Below are positions 1-6,745 of a stretch of DNA of 38,300 bases, piece after piece. The notes below the pieces were generated by a model. That model did not search any database. It was not told where the DNA came from and saw only the letters and a program-made list of their open reading frames with translations. Position 1 is the first letter of the stretch. Each line of letters begins with the position of its first letter. The translations under genes were made by a program, and so were the position numbers. The stretch is taken from positions 1 through 38,300 of the forward strand of contig CAVKQI010000012.1 of the NCBI GenBank assembly GCA_963658405.1, in the 5' to 3' direction. This DNA is from CAG-791 sp963658405. Lineage in GTDB: Bacteria; Bacillota; Clostridia; Lachnospirales; Lachnospiraceae.

Positions 1-70
1 AGATGCCATAGCTGTTTAATACAGCGTTGATCTTATCAATACGTCTTTCATATGATTCAAATAAAGCCAT
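1..70 (-). CDS. GGGtGRT protein, N-terminal fragment (continues beyond window)
   Basis: Only the first 23 codons are inside the window. The start reads MALFESYERRIDKINAVLNS, which I recognise as the conserved beginning of the Firmicutes family named GGGtGRT protein, about 330 residues long when complete. The ATG (complement of 68-70) lies 19 bp after the stop of the iron-sulfur scaffold gene, and an AGGAGGACAG-like ribosome site precedes it, so the two genes form one operon. The biochemical role of the family is not established. Its regular pairing with a NifU/IscU-like gene points to iron-sulfur or redox-linked work. The identification rests on the N-terminus and the neighbour only. Confidence 0.75.
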   Translation of the reverse strand, partial: MALFESYERRIDKINAVLNSYGI

Positions 71-89
71 TTTTCTGTCCTCCTATACC

Positions 90-782
90 TTACTGTTTTC
101 TGGGATCGATGATCTTAACAGCATCATCTACGCGGCCGTACTGACCCTTAGCCTTCTCCCATGCGGTGGTAGGATCATCACCCTTCTTGATGAAGTCGGT
201 CATCTTGCCGAGGTTTACGAACTGGTAGCCGATGATCTGATCATCCTTGTCCAGTGCGATACCGGTTACATAGCCTTCTGCCATCTCCAGATAACGAGGA
301 CCCTTCTTTAATGTGCCGTACATGGTACCAACCTGACTTCTGAGGCCCTTGCCCAGATCCTCCAGACCTGCGCCGATCGGCAGACCATCCTCGGAGAAAG
401 CGCTCTGTGTACGACCGTAAACGATCTGCAGGAACAGCTCTCTCATAGCGGTATTGATAGCGTCGCATACAAGGTCGGTATTCAGAGCTTCCATAACGGT
501 AAGGCCGGGAAGGATCTCTGCTGCCATAGCTGCGGAGTGAGTCATACCGGAACATCCTACGGTCTCAACCAGTGCTTCCTGGATGATGCCGTCCTTGACA
601 TTCAGAGTCAGCTTGCAGGCACCCTGCTGCGGTGCGCACCAGCCGACACCGTGTGTCAGACCGGAAATGTCCTTAACCTCTTTAGCCTGTACCCATTTTG
701 CCTCTTCGGGAATGGGAGCACAACCATGATGTACGCCCTGCGCTACGGGGCACATTTCTTCAACTTCTTTTGAATAGATCAT
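90..782 (-). CDS. Iron-sulfur cluster assembly scaffold protein, NifU/IscU-like
   Basis: This 230-residue cytosolic protein resembles the IscU/NifU N-terminal scaffold fold, on which [Fe-S] clusters are built before delivery to apo-proteins. Visible cysteines are in MCPVAQ (about residue 11), HHGCAP (about 21), GWCAPQQGAC (about 48-56) and VGCSGMTHSAA (about 77). The last resembles the GCSG-type loop of the family. It is longer than classical IscU (about 130 residues) and belongs to the long Firmicutes version found beside GGGtGRT genes. The start is supported by GAAAGGAGA seven bases before the ATG. It is the first gene of the operon with the GGGtGRT gene. A minus-strand promoter candidate lies at 844-873. 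Cluster binding is inferred from the family. Confidence 0.85.
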   Translation of the reverse strand: MIYSKEVEEMCPVAQGVHHGCAPIPEEAKWVQAKEVKDISGLTHGVGWCAPQQGACKLTLNVKDGIIQEALVETVGCSGMTHSAAMAAEILPGLTVMEALNTDLVCDAINTAMRELFLQIVYGRTQSAFSEDGLPIGAGLEDLGKGLRSQVGTMYGTLKKGPRYLEMAEGYVTGIALDKDDQIIGYQFVNLGKMTDFIKKGDDPTTAWEKAKGQYGRVDDAVKIIDPRKQ

Positions 783-843
783 GTGAAATCTCCTTTCAGA
801 TTGGTTTTACAATAGAACAGCCGCTGCTCACATACATACGGCC

Positions 844-873
844 TCTATAATTTAAGCATATTTTTTTGTGCAA
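844..873 (-). promoter_or_regulatory. Sigma-A-type promoter candidate for the iron-sulfur scaffold operon
   Basis: Read on the minus strand there is TTGCAC (complement of 868-873), an 18-bp spacer and TATAGA (complement of 844-849), about 62 bp before the ATG at 782. The same A/T-rich segment also contains TATAAT on the plus strand (846-851), so divergent transcription toward the MATE leader is possible, although no good plus-strand -35 box is seen. Confidence 0.45.
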
Positions 874-902
874 ATCAATGAATTTGTCACCGCTAACCAT
901 TG

Positions 903-1016
903 AAAACTGTGAAGGCCGAAGAGAACCTGCCAAAGAGCCGGGCGATAAGGCAGAGACGCAGGTAAAGATAATGTAAAAGAATCCCGCAGACGGCAGATTG
1001 CGGAATCTTTTTACAG
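903..1016 (+). promoter_or_regulatory. Structured leader candidate ending in a terminator-like hairpin upstream of a MATE gene
   Basis: Within a gene-free stretch, ACCTGC (925-930) can pair with GCAGGT (958-963). Alternatively CTGCC (927-931) can pair with GGCAG (949-953), so the two pairings exclude each other. Next comes a long imperfect hairpin, 972-988 with 999-1015 (TGTAAAAGA..CCGCA / TGCGG..TCTTTTTACA), whose 3' arm contains a run of five T. Alternative pairings followed by a terminator before an exporter gene are typical of a riboswitch. Some MATE genes in Clostridia carry the guanidine-IV (mepA) class, but I could not match a known consensus. A separate promoter follows at 1026-1054, so the element could instead end a small RNA. 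Confidence 0.35.
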
Positions 1017-1025
1017 GATCTTTCG

Positions 1026-1054
1026 TTGCGGGACCTTTGATTTTTCGCTATAAT
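1026..1054 (+). promoter_or_regulatory. Sigma-A-type promoter for the MATE gene at 1171
   Basis: TTGCGG (1026-1031), a 17-bp spacer and a perfect TATAAT (1049-1054) predict a start near 1061 and a 5' leader of about 110 nt. That leader holds a hairpin, 1110-1120 with 1141-1151 (10 of 11 positions paired), just before the ribosome site GGAAAGGGG. Confidence 0.65.
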
Positions 1055-1170
1055 CTTGTGCGGCAGTGAATGTCTATAAAGAATAGTATCCGTTTAGCAC
1101 CCAGCTCGAATCTGCTTCGCCAATCCTCGATGCAGCATGTGCAAAGCAGATCTACAGGAAAGGGGAAATC

Positions 1171-2523
1171 ATGTCGAAATCTAAGGAAATGGACTTAACC
1201 GTGGGCGATCCCTTTCGCGCATTGCTTCTGTTTGCGATCCCCGTTATTGCCGGCAATCTGTTCCAGCTTTTCTATACCCTGGCGGATTCCGTCATCGTAG
1301 GCCAGACCCTGGGGGCCCAGTCTCTGGCGGCCGTGGGCTCCACCAGCATCATTATCTACTTTGTATTCTGCTTTATCAACGGCTTTACCGGAGGCTTCGG
1401 CATCTGTCTGGGACAAAAGTGCGGTGCCAAGGATGAGGCGGGCATGCGAAAGAGCATCGCCGTCTCCGCGATCCTCAGCATTGCCTTTACGGTGGTACTG
1501 ACTTTCCTGTGCTGCATTTTTTCTCATCAGATCCTGCGGCTGATGCAGATCCCGGAGGATATTTATCAGGAGGCCTATGACTATATGTTCATCGTCCTTC
1601 TGGGCACCGGGGCCACTGTCTTTTACAATATGATCTCCAATATGCTCCGGGCCCTGGGTGACAGCCGGACGCCTCTGTATTTTCTGGTATTTTCCTCGAT
1701 CCTGAACGTCTTTTTGGATCTGCTCTTCATACTGCCCTTTCACATGGGCGTAGCCGGCGCGGCCTGGGCGACTATCCTGTCCCAGTTTCTCTCTGCGGTA
1801 TTAAGCCTGATCGCCGGCTGGAAGCACTTTTCCGTGCTGCATCTTAAACGGGCGGATTTCCATGATCTGAAGGATGTAGCGATCCATCACTTAAAGACCG
1901 GCTTTCCCATGGGTTTTCAGATGTCTGTGATGTGCATCGGCCAGCTGGCCATGCAGACCGTGGTCAATTCTCTGGGCAGCGCCGCGGTGGCCGGCTATAC
2001 CGCTGCCTCCAAGGCAGATCAGCTCTCGGTGCTGGTAAATAATGCCATGATGACCGCCATCTCCAACTACGTGGCGCAGAATTTCGGCGCCGGAAGATGG
2101 GACCGGATCCGGGCCGGTGTCCGGGCCAGCCTGCTGCAGACAGAAGCACTGAATCTGCTGATGTGTGTCGGGATTCTGCTGCTGCGCCACCCCATCGTCA
2201 ACCTGTTTCTGACCGGTCCCAGCGATGAGATCATCCATTACTCCGACATGTACCTGACCATCGTCTCCCCCTTTTATGTGATCCTGGGACTGCTGGCGGT
2301 CTACCGCACCACCATACAGAGTATGGGCAACGGACAGGCGCCCTTTATGGCCTGCATGATCGAGCTGGTGATGCGCATCGGTGCCACCGTCGGGCTCTCC
2401 GCTCTCATCGGCTATACTTCCGTTTGTATTGCGAGCCCCATGGCATGGTTCGGCGCCTGCGCGCTTTTGATCCCCTGCTACTACATTACTATGCGCAGAA
2501 AGCTTCCCGCGCAGCAACAGTAA
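1171..2523 (+). CDS. MATE family multidrug/cation exporter
   Basis: The 450-residue protein has about 12 hydrophobic segments in two similar halves, as expected for the MATE (multidrug and toxic compound extrusion) family. These antiporters export cationic drugs, dyes or metabolites using Na+ or H+ gradients. Family-like segments include ALLLFAIPVIAGNLFQLFYT at residues 16-35, then ADSVIVGQTLG, the intracellular MLRALGDSRTPL and the second-half YVAQNFGAGRWDRI. The length is normal for the family. The start is supported by GGAAAGGGG six bases before the ATG. It is transcribed alone, with its own promoter and a structured upstream region, and faces the minus-strand glycoside operon tail to tail. 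The substrate cannot be read from sequence. Confidence 0.9.
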   Translation: MSKSKEMDLTVGDPFRALLLFAIPVIAGNLFQLFYTLADSVIVGQTLGAQSLAAVGSTSIIIYFVFCFINGFTGGFGICLGQKCGAKDEAGMRKSIAVSAILSIAFTVVLTFLCCIFSHQILRLMQIPEDIYQEAYDYMFIVLLGTGATVFYNMISNMLRALGDSRTPLYFLVFSSILNVFLDLLFILPFHMGVAGAAWATILSQFLSAVLSLIAGWKHFSVLHLKRADFHDLKDVAIHHLKTGFPMGFQMSVMCIGQLAMQTVVNSLGSAAVAGYTAASKADQLSVLVNNAMMTAISNYVAQNFGAGRWDRIRAGVRASLLQTEALNLLMCVGILLLRHPIVNLFLTGPSDEIIHYSDMYLTIVSPFYVILGLLAVYRTTIQSMGNGQAPFMACMIELVMRIGATVGLSALIGYTSVCIASPMAWFGACALLIPCYYITMRRKLPAQQQ

Positions 2524-2607
2524 AGTGCCTGCCGATGATCTTTGTCTGCAGTATAAATCAATACATACAGATGCTTTTTACTTTCCGATCTGCCGCTTCT
2601 GCTTTTT

Positions 2608-2652
2608 TGAGAATCCGGCATGTAGCTACTGTTGACAGAGACAGTATTCTCA
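2608..2652. repeat. Inverted repeat at the edge of the GC-rich block
   Basis: TGAGAAT (2608-2614) pairs with ATTCTCA (2646-2652), and inside it ACTGT (2628-2632) pairs with ACAGT (2641-2645). The right arm includes the stop codon of the galactanase gene. Six T precede the structure on the plus strand, so it has no canonical terminator tail on either strand. It coincides with the left limit of the block of distinct composition. Confidence 0.5.
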
Positions 2653-3708
2653 CACCGTAAACTCCTCCGTCCACTTTAGCACCGGTTTTTCGCCTTGCCA
2701 CTCTACGGGCAGCCAGACATAGCGGGAGATGCTTGTTGTCTGGGGGCTGGTCTGTTCGACGCCGGGCAGGGGCGAGGGCGCTTTGGGGGCGGTATCGGGC
2801 TGATAGTCCTTGAAATGCCGCTCCATGCCCTTGATGATCTGCTTGCTCATTTTGGGTACCCACCACTGGGGACACCAGCGGTCGGCGCAGGCCAGCAGAG
2901 TGTCGGTGTCCTGCACGGGCAGCACACAGGTGATCTGGCTGTTGAACGTCGTGTTCGTTTTATCGCCGATGCAGGGGTCGCCCAAGTCGGTGTATTCGCC
3001 GTGGTAATCGTCAAACACGCAGACCCTGCTGGCGTTTGGATAGTAGCCGCTTGTACCACTGGTGAAAAGATACTTGCGCCCGCCATATTCAAAAAACGTC
3101 GGTGCTTCGCGGGTCAGCGGCGGGTACAGACCCTTGTAATGCTCGGAGTATTCGCCGCTGCACGCCGTGTAATCATCCGTCAGGGTGGCGCAGATCAGCT
3201 CAAAGTGCGGGCGCTCAAACCAGATGTAGCCTTTCTGCGTGACAGCGTCAACGTGCAGGCAGAAGTCGCCGCTGTCCATATCCAGCGGCTTGTAAATTTT
3301 GCGTACCATCGTGTAGGAACCTTCAAATGTATCGGAGGTCATGATCGCCATAAACTGGCTGGTCTCCCCTGCCATGACCTTGAGCCACGCAACATATTTC
3401 CCGGTTTTGCGGCAGTAGATGATATGCGGGCGGTCCAGCTGATATGTGGGGTGCAGCGGGCTTTGCAGGTTGTCGGGCGTCGGCGGGATGAGCAGCCCCT
3501 CGTCCTGCCAGTTGTACAGGTCTCTGGAGGTGTACCACCGCACACCCCAATGCCAGATCTTGCTGCCCTTTTTCGTCTTTTCTTTGTTCTCGCCGTACCA
3601 GATATAGCGGCTGTTCTTTTCGTCATAAAATACGGAAAATCCATGTGCCTGTATCGGCTTGCCAGCCGTGTCCAGCCAGACTTTGCCGGGACGGATGCAG
3701 TTGTACAT
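2650..3708 (-). CDS. GH43 subfamily 24-like exo-beta-1,3-galactanase, cytoplasmic
   Basis: This 352-residue five-bladed propeller glycosidase matches the GH43_24 pattern. It has WLDTAGKPIQAHG near the N-terminus, then WYGEN (37-41), REAPTFFEYGGRKYLFTSG (200-218, with E201 as the likely general acid), FNSQITCVLPV (255-265) and a closing SRYVWLPVEW. Characterised members release galactose from beta-1,3-galactan, the backbone of type II arabinogalactan. They use a Gln rather than an Asp in the base position, and Q258 in the NSQ motif fits this. There is no signal peptide. It is the last gene of the operon and starts 3 bp after the esterase stop, so co-translation is likely. An arabinosidase or xylosidase activity is less likely but possible for a GH43. 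Confidence 0.75.
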   Translation of the reverse strand: MYNCIRPGKVWLDTAGKPIQAHGFSVFYDEKNSRYIWYGENKEKTKKGSKIWHWGVRWYTSRDLYNWQDEGLLIPPTPDNLQSPLHPTYQLDRPHIIYCRKTGKYVAWLKVMAGETSQFMAIMTSDTFEGSYTMVRKIYKPLDMDSGDFCLHVDAVTQKGYIWFERPHFELICATLTDDYTACSGEYSEHYKGLYPPLTREAPTFFEYGGRKYLFTSGTSGYYPNASRVCVFDDYHGEYTDLGDPCIGDKTNTTFNSQITCVLPVQDTDTLLACADRWCPQWWVPKMSKQIIKGMERHFKDYQPDTAPKAPSPLPGVEQTSPQTTSISRYVWLPVEWQGEKPVLKWTEEFTV

Positions 3709-3711
3709 CGT

Positions 3712-5256
3712 TCATTCCTCCACTTGTATCGGGGCGCAGGGAGCGGCGGGCAGGCCGCCCGCGTACAGCACCATCGGCGCGTAGGGGCGGTAGGCAAAAC
3801 TGACGGTCAACTCCTTTTGCTTTTGCAGTTTCGGTCCGGTCAGAAGGACTGTATCCCCCTGCACGGCGGCGGTTACAGGCAGGCGGCAAGCGCCTGCCTG
3901 TACGCAGAACAGCCCCGCCAGATCAGAGTCATGGCAGCGGGGGTCCTGCGTGTGCAGACCCTGTTCCGCATGGGCAAAACGGCAGACGATCCCCCCGCCG
4001 GCGCACTTGGCACTTACCATGCGCGGTGCGTCGCAAGGCACGTTTTGCCCGTAAATCTTCGCCAGCGCCTTGTCGGCCAGTCGCTCACCGACGGGGCGCT
4101 TTTGTTTGGGGTGAATGTCATAACGGCTGCCCACATCCATAATAGACACCATATACACGCCCGGCTCCGTGTCGGCCACCTGCTGCTGTTTTTCGCGCAC
4201 GATTTCATAGTTTTCTCCGCTGCACTCTTTCCAGCCCTCGTAGGGGGCCAGCTGCACCAGCAGGAACGGCAGCGCCGCGCCCCAGTCCATGCTCCAGTTC
4301 TCGATCAATGTTTTCAGCAGTATATCGTAGATCTCTGCGTGCTTATGATCCGTTTCACCTTGATACCACAACACGCCCGCCGCCGTGTACCCGACGATGG
4401 TTTGCAGCATCATGGTGTACAGGCCGCCCGGGCGGTTTTCGTCACAGGGGCCCATCTGGTAGGTGCTGACGATGATCTTGCCGACGATTTTCGTCAGCAG
4501 ACCGGGCTTTCGGGTGATCTCGTTCTTCATCCGCTTTTCGGTTTCGGCGATCACCTTGGGGTTGGCCGCATAGGTGTTCGGCTTGGTGTGGGCGGCCGTG
4601 TACTTGCCTAAATCCAGCTTGGCCGTGGCGCGGGCGTATTCGTCTGTGTAGACGCGCAGGGCCGGGTCGGCTTTCAGCCGTGCTTCATCGACCCACGCGC
4701 TGGCGCTGGTGCCGCCCCAGTTGCAGCCGACGACCGCCACCGGCATACCCAGCGTCCTGCGCAGCTTTAGTGCAAAGTAGGTACCCACCGCTGAGAAATA
4801 CGGTGCGTTTTCCGGCGTGAACGGCAGCCATTTATCCCACCGACTGCCATCCTTTTGGCCGGATTCCCGCTGGCCGGGGTAGGCGTACTCGCCCACATCG
4901 TAAAAGCGGAAGTGCGCATCGTCGGCGACTGCGGCGGTTTCGTCGCCGTGTTCGTCGTATTTGAGCAAAAACTCCATGTTGCTCTGCCCGCCCGCGATCC
5001 AGACCTCGCCCACATCCACATCCGTGAATATCAGCGTGTCCGCCGTGCCCTGCAAGGTCAATGTGCCGTTCTCCTGTGCTGGCAGGGCGGGCAGCGTCAG
5101 CGCAAGATCGCCTTGCGGCAGCTCGGTGTGCAACAAGGGTTCACCGTTCCACAGCACGTCTATAGTCTGTGCCGCGTCGGTTTTTCCCCACAGTCGCAGG
5201 GACTTACCCTGCTGCAACGTCATGCCGTTTTGAAAAATTTCCGCAAGCTGTATCAT
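3712..5256 (-). CDS. SGNH-type acetylesterase of the sialate O-acetylesterase (SASA) family
   Basis: The 514-residue protein has a short beta-rich N-terminal part followed by an SGNH hydrolase domain. The nucleophile Ser92 lies in AGGQSNMEF, a WYQGETDHK block is at about 297-305, and the catalytic Asp380/His382 pair lies in RYDIHP. The family removes O-acetyl groups from sialic acids, xylan, pectin or other glycans. Among glycosidases for plant side chains, an acetyl-glycan esterase that clears the way for the exo-enzymes is the best guess. I chose the ATG at 5256 rather than an upstream one because GAGGAA sits 5 bases before it and overlaps the stop of the GH43 gene ten bases upstream. There is no signal peptide. 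Confidence 0.8.
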   Translation of the reverse strand: MIQLAEIFQNGMTLQQGKSLRLWGKTDAAQTIDVLWNGEPLLHTELPQGDLALTLPALPAQENGTLTLQGTADTLIFTDVDVGEVWIAGGQSNMEFLLKYDEHGDETAAVADDAHFRFYDVGEYAYPGQRESGQKDGSRWDKWLPFTPENAPYFSAVGTYFALKLRRTLGMPVAVVGCNWGGTSASAWVDEARLKADPALRVYTDEYARATAKLDLGKYTAAHTKPNTYAANPKVIAETEKRMKNEITRKPGLLTKIVGKIIVSTYQMGPCDENRPGGLYTMMLQTIVGYTAAGVLWYQGETDHKHAEIYDILLKTLIENWSMDWGAALPFLLVQLAPYEGWKECSGENYEIVREKQQQVADTEPGVYMVSIMDVGSRYDIHPKQKRPVGERLADKALAKIYGQNVPCDAPRMVSAKCAGGGIVCRFAHAEQGLHTQDPRCHDSDLAGLFCVQAGACRLPVTAAVQGDTVLLTGPKLQKQKELTVSFAYRPYAPMVLYAGGLPAAPCAPIQVEE

Positions 5257-5266
5257 ACGAAGTTCC

Positions 5267-6745
5267 TCATTCCAGTGTAAATTCCAGCAGTTGTGCGCAG
5301 CCCTTGCCCGCAAAATAAAGGTACAGCGGCGCCGTGCCCGGCGGAAAATCCGGGTGCAGGGTCACGGTTTGCCAGTTGTCACACACGGACAGCGGGGTCA
5401 ATTTCTGTGGTGCCGCGTCCATTGCAAATGCTGTGCCAACGCTGATCGCGCCATTGCAGCGGTATTTCAGTGTAATGGCTTTTGTGCCGGAAAAAATAAA
5501 ATACTTGTAGCCGACCCATGTGCCGCCCGCGAGATTGGTAAGATAAAATTGCCTGCCGCGCTGCTCCCCCATCGGGAAAGTCCCGCGCTTTTTGCGGTTG
5601 GTAGCGTGGGGCATTTTGCCGTTGGTCAGGTTGCAGCAGATACCTGCCGGGTAGGTTCCCGCACCCGCCAGCGGGCCGCCGTTCATACCACAGCTGGTCA
5701 TTTCCACCTGTGGTATGCTGCCATCCGGCAAGATCGTAATGCGCTCGGCACAGGCTTGGCGGCTGTAATCGCTGCCGTGGGTCTGGCGGTGGTAGAATAC
5801 ATACCACTGTCCGTCCAGTTGTACAATGCTGCCGTGGTTGTTGCCCGTGTGGTTCAAGCGGTCCTTGTCGGTGCGGCCCTTATACCCGATGTCACCGTTG
5901 GAGACGATCGTGCCGCGGTATACAAAATCCCGGTCGGGGAATTTGCTGGTGGCATAGCACAACTCGTGGTTGCGCTCACTCGAATAGATAAAATAGTAGG
6001 TATCACCGATCTTGCGGATGGAGCTGCCCTCAAAAAAGCCGTGCCCTGCCCACGGTGTGCCTTTTGCTTTGGTGGGGGCTATGCGGCGCGGTTCGGCAGC
6101 GATCGTCAGCATATCGTCTTGCAGCGGCACCGTGATGGCCCCCATCACGCCGCCCGGTGCGGTGATCTCTGCACGGGATTTGTGGTATATTTTTTCCTCG
6201 ATACGCCACAAGATCCGCTTGTTGAGGGCGTTCATATGGTCTTCCAACGGCAGCTGGGTGCCGTAGTAAAGCCGCACCGTGCCGCCGTCGTTGATAACAG
6301 CCGGGTCAAATGCCACATAGCGGGTGTAGATGGTGCCGTCGGGGCTGCGCACATCGCCGTAATATTCAAATTTTCCGTCGGGCGTATCGCAGACGGCCAC
6401 GCTGATGGGCCCCCAGTAACCGCCGACACCCGCCTCGCCGGAGAGACAGTAGTAGAGATAGTACCGCCCATCCTTGCCCTGCACACAGTCGGGGGCGTAC
6501 ATCTGGCGGCGGTCTGGTGTAGCGTGGGGGTCCTGCTCGACCGTGTAGCTGACGCCGTTATTGCACCAGTCGGTCAAGTCATCCACCGGGGCACTCCACA
6601 CGGTATAGGGCAGGGAACAGTAGGTGCTGCCGCCCGCTTCCTCGTGGGAGCCGTAGACGTACACCCGGTCGCCAAACACATGGGGTTCACCGTCCGGCAC
6701 ATACTCGGTCAAGGGCATATAGGGGTTGTAGATCTGCTTTTTCAT
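5267..6745 (-). CDS. GH43 glycosidase (arabinofuranosidase/xylosidase type) with C-terminal beta-domain
   Basis: This 492-residue protein carries a GH43 propeller in residues 1-345 and a beta-rich C-terminal domain of about 140 residues resembling a CBM6-like or accessory module. The catalytic set is visible: base Asp18 in YVPDGEPHVFG, pKa-modulating Asp147 in AFDPAVI, general acid Glu239 in FFEGSSI, and His304 in NNHGSIVQL. GH43 members are inverting enzymes that usually remove terminal arabinofuranose, xylose or galactose. Its ATG overlaps the stop of the GH78 gene (ATGA), with AAAGGAC as ribosome site, so translation is coupled. It has no signal peptide and presumably trims imported oligosaccharides. 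The exact subfamily and substrate are not settled from sequence. Confidence 0.8.
   Translation of the reverse strand: MKKQIYNPYMPLTEYVPDGEPHVFGDRVYVYGSHEEAGGSTYCSLPYTVWSAPVDDLTDWCNNGVSYTVEQDPHATPDRRQMYAPDCVQGKDGRYYLYYCLSGEAGVGGYWGPISVAVCDTPDGKFEYYGDVRSPDGTIYTRYVAFDPAVINDGGTVRLYYGTQLPLEDHMNALNKRILWRIEEKIYHKSRAEITAPGGVMGAITVPLQDDMLTIAAEPRRIAPTKAKGTPWAGHGFFEGSSIRKIGDTYYFIYSSERNHELCYATSKFPDRDFVYRGTIVSNGDIGYKGRTDKDRLNHTGNNHGSIVQLDGQWYVFYHRQTHGSDYSRQACAERITILPDGSIPQVEMTSCGMNGGPLAGAGTYPAGICCNLTNGKMPHATNRKKRGTFPMGEQRGRQFYLTNLAGGTWVGYKYFIFSGTKAITLKYRCNGAISVGTAFAMDAAPQKLTPLSVCDNWQTVTLHPDFPPGTAPLYLYFAGKGCAQLLEFTLE

Noticed and set aside
2695..4611. Long plus-strand open frame of 638 codons
   Set aside because: It is antisense to the galactanase and esterase genes in the GC-rich block, has no ribosome site and shows a Gly/Ala/Val/Arg-rich translation typical of a shadow frame.
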